From positions 1-25,729 of the IMG/VR virus record IMGVR_UViG_3300006077_000029: a stretch of 25,729 nucleotides of DNA. One strand, written 5' to 3'. Origin of the DNA: a virus. Below, in pieces: positions 14,432 to 22,938 of the stretch. The position numbers and the translations under genes are program-made. The notes under the pieces were generated by a model. The model ran no database searches. It saw only the letters and a list, made by a program, of their open reading frames with translations, and was not told where the DNA came from. Position 1 is the stretch's first letter; each line of letters opens with the position of its first letter.

Positions 14432-14468
14432 GAGGTTCACTATGTGAGCCTTGCTGTGTTCAAACACA
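14432..14468 (+). promoter_or_regulatory. Paired-hairpin leader, copy 2
   Basis: GAGGTTCAC (14432-14440) pairs with GTGAGCCTT (14444-14452) over nine pairs with two G-U and a TAT loop. Two bases later comes TGTGTTCAAACACA (14455-14468) and an A-run. Arrangement and the TGTGTT...AACACAAAAA core match the copy at 13665-13709. It precedes the 85-residue lipoprotein gene. Confidence 0.55.
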
Positions 14469-14492
14469 AAAATTAAATGTTAAGGATTTAAA

Positions 14493-14750
14493 ATGAAAAA
14501 TATTATACTTGTAGCTATTGCTACTTTGGCCCTAGTAGGGTGTAGTGAAGGTGATGTAACCAATAACACTAATAACTATAACTATGGTACTATCGTTGGT
14601 GATGGTGCCTACTACGTTGAGGTTAACGGAGATGGCGATGTTATCTCGTGTACCACAACAGTACAAGATAGTAATGGTACTACATCAACACAGACTTGTA
14701 GCTCAACAGAAATTGCAGATGCTCAAGAGCTAGTAGATACAACAAATTAA
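14493..14750 (+). CDS. Small lipoprotein
   Basis: An 85-residue protein whose start MKNIILVAIATLALVGCSEG is a signal peptide with lipobox L-V-G-C (lipidated Cys17). The mature part is Asn/Thr/Gly-rich (NNTNNYNYGTIVGDGAYYVE) and contains two further cysteines (near 53 and 69) that could form a disulfide in the periplasm. Ser at +2 favours the outer membrane. It has its own leader and AAGGAT ribosome site and lies next to the collagen/YadA gene, so both probably modify the host envelope, for example blocking a receptor or superinfection. No family is recognised. Confidence 0.65.
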   Translation: MKNIILVAIATLALVGCSEGDVTNNTNNYNYGTIVGDGAYYVEVNGDGDVISCTTTVQDSNGTTSTQTCSSTEIADAQELVDTTN

Positions 14751-14759
14751 AGGATATGT

Positions 14760-17540
14760 ATGCCAGTTATAAATAAATTTGATGGTGGTTTGGTTACTGG
14801 CATAGACCCAGTATACCTAAACCCAGACCAATCAACTATATTACTAGATGCTAATATAGAGAACATAGGTTTATTGTCTGCTAAGAAGCCTGTTGAGTTT
14901 ACTAGCGGCAGTAGGAGTTTCTATCAGTTTCCTATATTAGATAGTGAGCCTGAGAAGTTTCATGTTACATCATCTAACAATATGAGAAGCTATGCTGAGT
15001 TTGAAGGTAGACTATGCTATAGTGATGGAGGCCCAGTATGTCAGGTAACTGATGGCACATTTGACTCTACGCTTGGTGACTTTAAATGGAATAGTTTAGG
15101 GGTAAAGAAAACCGATGGTGTTATTAAGGCTAGGGTGTTAATGCTTAGTGACTTACCTGGTGCCTCAGCTGTGGTTACTAGATACAGTGCTCCTGGTACT
15201 GGGTTTATTATAAGCAGAATTATTAGGTATAGAGTAGTGGACACTAATGGCAATATGTATACTTATGATATTGATAATAATGCTGGGTATGCATCTGTAG
15301 CTTGGACATTACCTGATAGCACATATAAAGTATATAGGGAACTAATAAGCGGCTTTAATGAACCTTCAGGTAAGTTTGTACTTGTATCACCTACTGGTAC
15401 TAACTCCATTGGCTTTGTTGACGGGCTAATCCCTTTAACAGATAATGTTGAGTATATAACTGATATACTATCTAGGGATTACTCAGGTCACAGAATGTCT
15501 GTGCATCAAGGTAAAAGCTGGACTGCACCATACAACATAGTTAGAAGTGGTGACAGAATATCAATATCTGTGAAGGGTTTAACGGGCATAGATACTAATA
15601 ATGCTTGGGAGACTTTAGACCTAAACAAGTCTATATTGCTTGATACTGAGGAAGCTGTTGTAGCCATTGCCTCAACATTTGTATTAGCTGATGAACTCTA
15701 TGTTCAGATTAGGCTTGGCAGCACAACAGAAATATATAAGGCTGATGGCTCACTAGTGTATGAGACATCAGTACCTATGGACGAAGAATTCTTTAAGGGT
15801 ACTACTGTAGAACACAATGGCTTGTTGTACATGTTTAGTCCTTCAGATGGAAACGTAGCTATATTTGATGGGACAACCATAGAGTATAAAACTATGGACT
15901 CATTCCCATTTGCTAAGGCTGAAGATACTGTGTATGTTCCATCAGGTAGTCTTGTATACGCAGTTATTAACAATCAGCATGAGTCTAATATACGTAGTAT
16001 ATCATTACCTGACTTGACTGTTAGTTACACTGGTGTGGAACGTATTGAGACACCTTTAGTTAGAGGATTGGGTGGCACATCTAACTCTGTACTTGTTGAT
16101 GGTGACTACGCTCTATTCCCTCATCACGGAGGGGTTATTAGGTTTAGCCCTACTACAAATGATGTAATAGTTTCAGGTAGGGAACTAACAGAGGCTAAAG
16201 CTTGTAACAAGAAGGGTTTTGCTTCTCATGGTACATTTGGGCATAGTATCCAAAGTAAGTCTTGTAGTGTGGATACTAGATCTGCCTATGTGACATACTG
16301 GAGTGCACCAGTAGTTTCACTGAATAGTGCGCTTGAGTATCTTAATGAGCGAACGCTAAATGGTACCTATGTTTATAATGCCTCTCAAAGAACACCTGAT
16401 GGTACATCTGATGGACCATTAATGGATATGGAGTCAGACCCTGTAACAGTGTATAAAGGGCACATAATTATTGATACCACTGGTATTATAGCTACGGAGC
16501 CACTTAGAATATATAGAACTGGTGGGTATCTAACTAGATTTACTATGGTTGAGGATGTAGATATAACTAATAACTATATTGATAAACGTGATGATGTAAC
16601 CATAGCTTTAGGTAGGAATGGGTCATATGACTTTGCAGATGCACCACCTGAAGGACTCAAGTTTCTTACAGCTCATAGAGGTAGATTATTTGGTATAGTT
16701 GGTAGTAAAGTATACTGGTCAGAAGCAGGTAATGCTAATAAGTGGGACGAGCTTCTATCATTCGTAGTAATGGATAGGGTAGTTACTGGTTTAGCCTCAT
16801 GTGTTAATGGACTTCTTATATTTATGAAAGGTAGAATTAATCTATTACAAGGTGATGATAGAACATCTTACACTCTTAGAACTACATCGGTGGAGAAGGG
16901 TACAGTGGACAGCTACTCTATCCAAGAAGCTAGTAATGGTGCTTTCTTCTTTAGTTCAGATGGGCTATGTTTTACAGATGGTGCTCAGATTAGGGAGCTA
17001 AGTTATAACATACTTGGTCCTCAGCAGTTTGATTGTATTGATAGTGCTGCCACTAATCGCTCATACTATGCACTAATCAAGGGTTACACTAATGGCACAC
17101 TAACAAAGTATCTAAAGATACTTAGGTATGACTTTGGAAAAGACCCTGTGTTTTCCAAGCTTAGTGGTGATGCTGTAAGTGGACTAGGCACTATATTCGG
17201 TAGATTAGCACATCATAGTAATGGAGTGATTTATGATACACTTGCAGGTACAGCACGTAAGCTGAACTATAGGTCAGGTAATATCACAGAGGGTATACCT
17301 ACAATGGTTAAGGAATGGGATAGAGTTAGAGTTGCTGGTAGGTTTGTTGGTAAGCTTATAGTTTATATGGAAGATAAGATAGCCATTGAGCAGACTATAG
17401 ATTTAAAGAGAGATAAGCTTATAAACTACCAATTTCCTAAGCATGCCAACAAAGGTAAAACTATATCGTTCGAGCTAGTAGGTACTGGGTTTATATCCTC
17501 TATTGAGTATAGCTTAACAGCGAGAAAGACAGTAAAATGA
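14760..17540 (+). CDS. Tail nozzle / tubular protein B-like structural protein
   Basis: A 926-residue protein. The start (INKFDGGLVTGIDPVYLNPD, then LLDANIENIGLLSAKKP) is typical of large podovirus nozzle or stabilisation proteins that begin with a short Gly-Gly entry and a list of virion contacts. The middle is a run of beta-propeller-like strands. Near 633-660 comes LKFLTAHRGRLFGIVGSKVY followed by WSEAGN, a stretch shared by tubular-B/P22 gp10-type proteins. The C-terminus is beta-rich. Function: closes the tail below the adaptor and is the docking point for fibres. It is followed by a gp13-like gene with an ATGA overlap, matching T7 order (gp12-gp13-gp14). Confidence 0.65.
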   Translation: MPVINKFDGGLVTGIDPVYLNPDQSTILLDANIENIGLLSAKKPVEFTSGSRSFYQFPILDSEPEKFHVTSSNNMRSYAEFEGRLCYSDGGPVCQVTDGTFDSTLGDFKWNSLGVKKTDGVIKARVLMLSDLPGASAVVTRYSAPGTGFIISRIIRYRVVDTNGNMYTYDIDNNAGYASVAWTLPDSTYKVYRELISGFNEPSGKFVLVSPTGTNSIGFVDGLIPLTDNVEYITDILSRDYSGHRMSVHQGKSWTAPYNIVRSGDRISISVKGLTGIDTNNAWETLDLNKSILLDTEEAVVAIASTFVLADELYVQIRLGSTTEIYKADGSLVYETSVPMDEEFFKGTTVEHNGLLYMFSPSDGNVAIFDGTTIEYKTMDSFPFAKAEDTVYVPSGSLVYAVINNQHESNIRSISLPDLTVSYTGVERIETPLVRGLGGTSNSVLVDGDYALFPHHGGVIRFSPTTNDVIVSGRELTEAKACNKKGFASHGTFGHSIQSKSCSVDTRSAYVTYWSAPVVSLNSALEYLNERTLNGTYVYNASQRTPDGTSDGPLMDMESDPVTVYKGHIIIDTTGIIATEPLRIYRTGGYLTRFTMVEDVDITNNYIDKRDDVTIALGRNGSYDFADAPPEGLKFLTAHRGRLFGIVGSKVYWSEAGNANKWDELLSFVVMDRVVTGLASCVNGLLIFMKGRINLLQGDDRTSYTLRTTSVEKGTVDSYSIQEASNGAFFFSSDGLCFTDGAQIRELSYNILGPQQFDCIDSAATNRSYYALIKGYTNGTLTKYLKILRYDFGKDPVFSKLSGDAVSGLGTIFGRLAHHSNGVIYDTLAGTARKLNYRSGNITEGIPTMVKEWDRVRVAGRFVGKLIVYMEDKIAIEQTIDLKRDKLINYQFPKHANKGKTISFELVGTGFISSIEYSLTARKTVK

Positions 17541-17836
17541 GTTTTGATTATGAGCTGAGCGAGAACTGGAAAGAGACAATTAAGCATGGTGAGACTATAT
17601 ACTACTCACATTCTATAGTTAACCATAGAATGGAAGATGGCATATGTGTAATAGGTGTTCATGCTTGTAAGCCACCTCTTGAGTATAAGGCCATTGTGCA
17701 GGCTATGAGAATAGCCAGTGAGTATGACAAGGTAATAGTTAAAGCTATTAACACAACAGATAACACTAAGAGATTTCTTGGTAAAATAGGTTTCAGGTAT
17801 CACAATGAAACACAAGCATATAGTAAAGGATTTTAA
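17537..17836 (+). CDS. Short GNAT-like / T7 gp13-like protein
   Basis: A 99-residue protein starting inside the nozzle gene's stop (ATGA). The C-terminal part (VKAINTTDNTKRFLGKIGFR) has the N-t-x-x-x-x-F-L-x-K-x-G-F pattern of the last strand and helix of GNAT acyltransferases. The acetyl-CoA pyrophosphate loop (Q/R-x-x-G-x-G/A) is missing, so catalysis is doubtful. In T7 the gene after the nozzle (gp13) is a small internal-virion assembly protein in this same place. A structural or assembly role is therefore more likely than acetylation. Confidence 0.5.
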   Translation: MSFDYELSENWKETIKHGETIYYSHSIVNHRMEDGICVIGVHACKPPLEYKAIVQAMRIASEYDKVIVKAINTTDNTKRFLGKIGFRYHNETQAYSKGF

Positions 17837-18907
17837 ATGAGTGATGTATTTGGAATAGGGTCAGCAGCTGGGGCTGTAGCTTCTGCAGGTGCAGCTGCTT
17901 ACGCGGCTGACAAACAGTATGAGGCATTGAGCGACAAACTGGATTGGTCTAAGGAAACATTTGGCATAGGTAAAGAGCACATGGATGGTCAGGACATGTG
18001 GGGAACCTTAGAGCTTCAACGAAGTTGGGATTACCTCAACCAAGGACTAGGCGAGGCTAAAGGGCAAAATAGTGCCTATCAAGGTGAGAGTGCTGATTAT
18101 AGGTCTAGAGCTGATGCTGCCCAAAATCAAATGCAAAGTTACTATGATGATATGATGGGTAACTTTAATGATATGAGTATTAACAATGAGCAGGCAGTTT
18201 CTGAGTTTAGTAGACGTTATGGACCTATCATGGATAATGTTAAGCAAGGTATTATGGACGTATCTCAAGCTAGGTTAGCATCAGGTGGTAGGGAACAGCT
18301 ATCAATGGATATGGAGACATTAGGTAAGACATTTGATAACTCAATGGCTAAACGAGGTCTAGCCAGAAGTGGTTTAAGTATTGAGGCTGACCAACGTATG
18401 CAGGCAGAGACAGCTCAGCAAGCAAGGGCTATTGATGTTAATAGTTATGCTCAAGCTCAGCAGCTGCAGGGTCAAGGTATTCAACAGCTTAACAGTATGA
18501 ATAACATATACTCTGGTCTACAACAGCAGCGCCAAGGTATTATGGGTCAGAAAGGACAAGCTATGCAAGGCATAGGTAATACTTATGGTAATATATCTAA
18601 CTCTCAGTTTGGTAGGTCAGCTAGTATGTTCGGGCGAGGCTTTGGAGCTGTAAACACTTCATATGGTAACTTAGCTAACTTATGGAGTCAGAGCGGTATG
18701 AATAGAATTAATGCTTCCAACTCTTTCTATAGTGGTGTGGGTCAACAGGGTAACGCTAATGTAGCTAATGCATATGGTAATCAGGCCACTGCTTATGGTA
18801 GTGATGCTGCTGGATTTGGTAGCTTTGCTGGCTCATTAGTAGCTAATGACACATTTAGTAGCGGAGGCTCATCTAGTGATACTGGATGGGCTTCAGATAA
18901 GTGGTAG
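17837..18907 (+). CDS. Internal virion (ejection) protein, gp14-like
   Basis: A 356-residue protein. Residues 4-24 are Ala/Gly-rich and hydrophobic (GIGSAAGAVASAGAAAYAAD). The centre is Gln-rich and helical (RLASGGREQLSMDMETLGKT, then RGLARSGLSIEADQRMQAET). The last 150 residues are Gly/Asn/Ser/Tyr-rich and low in complexity (YGNISNSQFGRSASMFGRGF). This is the usual look of small podovirus core proteins that leave the capsid first and insert into the outer membrane. Start follows the preceding stop directly. The call rests on composition and order. Confidence 0.6.
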   Translation: MSDVFGIGSAAGAVASAGAAAYAADKQYEALSDKLDWSKETFGIGKEHMDGQDMWGTLELQRSWDYLNQGLGEAKGQNSAYQGESADYRSRADAAQNQMQSYYDDMMGNFNDMSINNEQAVSEFSRRYGPIMDNVKQGIMDVSQARLASGGREQLSMDMETLGKTFDNSMAKRGLARSGLSIEADQRMQAETAQQARAIDVNSYAQAQQLQGQGIQQLNSMNNIYSGLQQQRQGIMGQKGQAMQGIGNTYGNISNSQFGRSASMFGRGFGAVNTSYGNLANLWSQSGMNRINASNSFYSGVGQQGNANVANAYGNQATAYGSDAAGFGSFAGSLVANDTFSSGGSSSDTGWASDKW

Positions 18908-18916
18908 GGATATGAT

Positions 18917-20887
18917 ATGGCAAAATTAAAAAGTAACGACATAGACTATCTCAAAGAGTCATTTAGGTATTCAAGTGATACCTATCAGACATCACAGGTA
19001 GAGGCACAAGAGGCAAGAGACATGTTTGCCAATAGGCACTACACAGCTGAGCAGATAGCTGTGTTAAATAGTAGAGGCCAACCAGTGGAGACATTCAACG
19101 TTGTACTAATGATGATTAGAGCCTTAACTGGCTATCTAGGTCAAGTACAGAATGCTCCTCAGATTAAACCAAGAACACTACAAGATAACGATGTAGCATT
19201 TGCATTAAATGATTATGTGCAGTATGTACTAGATGATAATGACTTTGATATGGTTAAGCGTAAGCTACTACTTGATGGGCTTACATCAGGTCTTATGGTT
19301 CAGTATATGGATGTAGTTAAGACAGGTGCTAAAGATAGATATGGTAGAGATATCCATAAGATAAACATTAGTCATGTACCTAGTTATCAAGTAGCTATTG
19401 ACCCTCAGTCAACTATGGAGGACTACAGTGATGCTAGATTTATTCATAGGTTCAAGTGGATTAGTGAAGATAACTTCATGCAACTATATGGGACTAGGAA
19501 GTTTGCAGAGGTTAAAACTAAGGACATGGATTACAACCACCTTAATGTATCTGATGCAGATAAGACTAGGTTTGAAAAGGACCAAAGCTATAACTCAACA
19601 GAGTATAGTACTGGGTACAATGCTAGGTTTAGTCATACATACCAGATACATAATAAGTGGCTAGTTGTTCATTCTGTAGTTAGAGAGAACAATGGTGATT
19701 ATTGGGCTATACAGTGGTGTGATGATGTAATACTTAAGCGTGAGAAGATTACATTTAAAGATGTTAAATCTCCATACACAGTAACTAAGATGAATGATAT
19801 ACTAGATGTTGAAGAGTTCTACGGCCCGTTTAGAGAGGTTGTTGAGAGTCAGAAAGCTATTAACCAAGCACTACTACAGATACAACTATTGATTAACACT
19901 AGTAAAGCATTTGTAGAAGAAGGTGCAGTTGAAGATATAGCTAAGTTTAAAGATGCCTTCAACAGAGTTAATGCTGTTGTTGAGGTAGAGGAACTTAGTG
20001 GTATCAAGCTTGAAGATATGAGTAGGGATATTATGAATCAGTATACAGCTATAGATAAAGCATTAGAGCGTATCAAACTTGTACTAGGTGTTAATGACTC
20101 ATTCTTAGGTAATGCATATGCTAGTGACTCAGGTAGAAAGGTGCAGATACAAGCACAACACTCTTCTGGTATGCTTAGTTATGTGACTGGTAAAGTAGAG
20201 CATATGATGAAACAGACTGGCCATAACATAGTTGGATTAGCCAGACAATACATATCTGCTGAACAAGTCATTAGAACATCTGACCATATGGTAGGCGAGA
20301 GATACTTCTCAATTAACCAGCCAGTGATGAGACCAGTTATTGACCCAACTAATGGTCAACCTATGATGGACCCGCAGACGGGGCAACCAGCCATGGAGCC
20401 AGTGATGGAACCAGTAGTTGACCCAGGTAGTGGTGACTTTGTTATTAATGAAGATACAGGAGCTATAGCACTTGCACCTCTAGGTGACCCTTCATCAACA
20501 CTATCATATGCAGATGTAGATATCATAATTGAGAGTGTACCTATGGACCAGACCCAGGAGAAAGACCAACTGATACTAGAGACAGTAGTTAATGGACCTA
20601 TGGGTCAAGCACTGCTACAAGCTAATCCAGCTGGTTATTACATGGCATCTAGTTTATCACTTAGAAACTATGGGGCTAAGTTCAGTAATGTACTAGCTGA
20701 CATATATCAGAAGACTGCCTTAATGGTAGGTAATGGACAGATGGACCCAACACTAGCTATGGCTGGTGGTAATATGCAAGCTATTATGGGTGGAGCAATG
20801 GGAGGTTCAAACGGTAATCCCGTCAATGGGCCTTCTTCACAAACAGCACAGATACCAACTGGGCAAGACCAAGGAGGGCCAAAATAA
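18917..20887 (+). CDS. Portal protein (P22 gp1-like)
   Basis: A 656-residue protein forming the dodecameric portal at the capsid vertex. The N-terminus (YLKESFRYSSDTYQTSQVEA) is followed by FNVVLMMIRALTGYLGQVQN and PQIKPRT (60-86), the conserved N...v...G......P core of P22-type portals. VPSYQVAIDPQSTMEDYSDA (154-173) and a later helix (FYGPFREVVESQKAINQALL, 301-320) also fit. Residues about 470-505 are a Pro/Met/Asp-rich insert with three DP-x-x-G-like units (VIDPTNGQPMMDPQTGQP). The C-terminus is Gly/Met/Gln-rich. The stop overlaps the next start (TAATG). The position between ejection genes, far from terminase and capsid genes, is unusual. Confidence 0.8.
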   Translation: MAKLKSNDIDYLKESFRYSSDTYQTSQVEAQEARDMFANRHYTAEQIAVLNSRGQPVETFNVVLMMIRALTGYLGQVQNAPQIKPRTLQDNDVAFALNDYVQYVLDDNDFDMVKRKLLLDGLTSGLMVQYMDVVKTGAKDRYGRDIHKINISHVPSYQVAIDPQSTMEDYSDARFIHRFKWISEDNFMQLYGTRKFAEVKTKDMDYNHLNVSDADKTRFEKDQSYNSTEYSTGYNARFSHTYQIHNKWLVVHSVVRENNGDYWAIQWCDDVILKREKITFKDVKSPYTVTKMNDILDVEEFYGPFREVVESQKAINQALLQIQLLINTSKAFVEEGAVEDIAKFKDAFNRVNAVVEVEELSGIKLEDMSRDIMNQYTAIDKALERIKLVLGVNDSFLGNAYASDSGRKVQIQAQHSSGMLSYVTGKVEHMMKQTGHNIVGLARQYISAEQVIRTSDHMVGERYFSINQPVMRPVIDPTNGQPMMDPQTGQPAMEPVMEPVVDPGSGDFVINEDTGAIALAPLGDPSSTLSYADVDIIIESVPMDQTQEKDQLILETVVNGPMGQALLQANPAGYYMASSLSLRNYGAKFSNVLADIYQKTALMVGNGQMDPTLAMAGGNMQAIMGGAMGGSNGNPVNGPSSQTAQIPTGQDQGGPK

Positions 20888-22938
20888 TGGGTTTAGGAAC
20901 AGCACTAGCAGCTGGTATGAATGCATACCAGACTGAAGACAATAGGTTACAAAAGAATGAGATGGCTAATCGTAAAGAGGATAGGCTAGATAAGACATTT
21001 ACAGAGAATGCCAGGATTAGAGAGCAACAAGGTAAGTTAGCTAAGGCTAAGCTAGCAGAGTATAGTTCACCTGAGGCAGCTAAGCTTAGAGCGTTACAGG
21101 TTAAGAACCAAACATCAGTTGAGCTTGGTAAGGCTGGGCTTTATGCTGATATGGAGAAATACAATCAGGGACAGAATAGTCAAGAAGCTGTAAACATAGC
21201 TAAGCAGACTGAAACCAAGGTTAAAGATATGGGCATGCAAAGAACTATGTATGAAGGTATGAATAACATATACACTGATATAGCTGCTAGTGGTAAGGTC
21301 TCAAACTTAGACTCTGTCAATGCCATGGTAGAGGCAGAGCCTTTGTTTCAAACTAAGATTAAAGGTAAGCTAATCTCTTACAATCCTAATGTGCCAAAGC
21401 ATAAGAGCAATCTCATGATGTTGGCTCAGCAACAAGCTAAGCGTAATGGTGGTGAGCCTGAGGATTACTTCCCAGCTTTAGAGCAGATGGCTAAGAACAA
21501 CATTATAGCATTTGATAGCTCTAATGATGCTCCTATAGATATTACAGCATTAGGAGCAGTAACAGGAATTACTAAGAAGTTACCTCCGTCTATGGTAGCT
21601 AAGGCTAGACAGAATATGGATAGTTCAGCAACAAAGGCAATGCAGGACTATAAGGGTCAAGTACCTGATAGAAGTAGCCAAGCTACTAATATCTCAGCTA
21701 TTCCTGAGGAGCCCATAGCTGGTGTTACTGATATAGCTCCATGGAAACTAGATGAGAATAAGTCAGAGCTTCAAACTTGGCAAGGTAAGAACCCATCAAA
21801 AGAGTTGATGAAGTTTCAGGCTTATGGTGTAGCTATTCCACCTGACTTACAGAAGGCTTATGATGATAATGTTAAATCTTTAGAGAGTGGAGGAGCTGGT
21901 TATTGGGCTGGTGCTTCACAACAACAGATGGTTGAAGGTATTGATAATATCATTGATGTGGTTGAGAATGGTGGGGCTGTAACAACTCAAATGGTAGGTA
22001 GAGCTAAGACAGGTATAGCTTCACTTGAGACAGCCGGCCAAAAGAATGACTATACTAAGAGGTTAGATGCTGCGTTGGATAATAACAGAGTTAAGGACAT
22101 ATTTAAAAGTGAAATGGCTACTAATAAAGACCATAACTTCATGATGAACCTGGAAACTGATAGAGTTAATAATGCAGGCTCTAAGTCAGTAGTGGCTAAG
22201 AAGAGAGAAGAGTTAAGAACTAACAATGGGTTTGTTGAGGATATTAATGGTGCTTTAAAAGAGATGTCTGAAATGGATGGTCAAATGCTATCAGGTTTCC
22301 TAGCTACCTCAGCTAGAGAAACTATGGCTAAAGACCCATCATTCATAAAAGACTTGGCTGAGCTAAGAGTAGGTGATGACTCTAAAGCAGCAATAGCTGA
22401 AGCAGATAAGCTTAGAAAGCAAGTGTATAACAGTTTAAAGATGAACACTAAGGTTGGTGTTATGCTAGCTAAGTACATTAAATCAGTATCAGGTGCAGCT
22501 GTATCAGATGATGAGAGAACATTCTTAACTGGGTTAATGCAAGGTGCTATAGATGCAAACCCTAGGGCGATGGCAGTATCGCTACAAGCATTTAGAGATA
22601 CTATGGCAGCAGATGTTAGTCGTGATGCTAATGACTTTCATTGGCAAAGTATGCTGCCTGAGACCACCTACAATATGAAGGGTGTACTAGAGGATAGCAA
22701 TATTGACTATGCATCGTCAATGCCTGAAGGTGTAGCCATTGCTACAGATACCTATGACAAAGCAACAAGTAGTTTCGGTAAAGCCTATGATAGCTTTATA
22801 AGTAAAATGAAAGATATAAAAGACCCAAGTAGAGTAACAGATAGAAAGAATGCAGCTACAGCTGAAAGACTAAAGGACATGCCTCCACCAAAAGACGCCT
22901 CTAAAGGTGCATGGATTAAGAAAGAGTGGTTAGACTAA
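20887..22938 (+). CDS. Internal virion protein, gp15-like
   Basis: A 683-residue, strongly helical protein coupled to portal by TAATG. Residues about 12-75 form a charged coiled coil (RLQKNEMANRKEDRLDKTFT, then KLAEYSSPEAAKLRALQVKN). The centre has alternating helices (VDNIIDVVENGG-like turns), and the C-terminus is basic (KDMPPPKDASKGAWIKKEWL). No enzyme motif is visible. Size, helical make-up and place before the largest gene match T7 gp15-like proteins that build the ejected channel in the periplasm. It ends with another TAATG overlap. Confidence 0.55.
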   Translation: MGLGTALAAGMNAYQTEDNRLQKNEMANRKEDRLDKTFTENARIREQQGKLAKAKLAEYSSPEAAKLRALQVKNQTSVELGKAGLYADMEKYNQGQNSQEAVNIAKQTETKVKDMGMQRTMYEGMNNIYTDIAASGKVSNLDSVNAMVEAEPLFQTKIKGKLISYNPNVPKHKSNLMMLAQQQAKRNGGEPEDYFPALEQMAKNNIIAFDSSNDAPIDITALGAVTGITKKLPPSMVAKARQNMDSSATKAMQDYKGQVPDRSSQATNISAIPEEPIAGVTDIAPWKLDENKSELQTWQGKNPSKELMKFQAYGVAIPPDLQKAYDDNVKSLESGGAGYWAGASQQQMVEGIDNIIDVVENGGAVTTQMVGRAKTGIASLETAGQKNDYTKRLDAALDNNRVKDIFKSEMATNKDHNFMMNLETDRVNNAGSKSVVAKKREELRTNNGFVEDINGALKEMSEMDGQMLSGFLATSARETMAKDPSFIKDLAELRVGDDSKAAIAEADKLRKQVYNSLKMNTKVGVMLAKYIKSVSGAAVSDDERTFLTGLMQGAIDANPRAMAVSLQAFRDTMAADVSRDANDFHWQSMLPETTYNMKGVLEDSNIDYASSMPEGVAIATDTYDKATSSFGKAYDSFISKMKDIKDPSRVTDRKNAATAERLKDMPPPKDASKGAWIKKEWLD

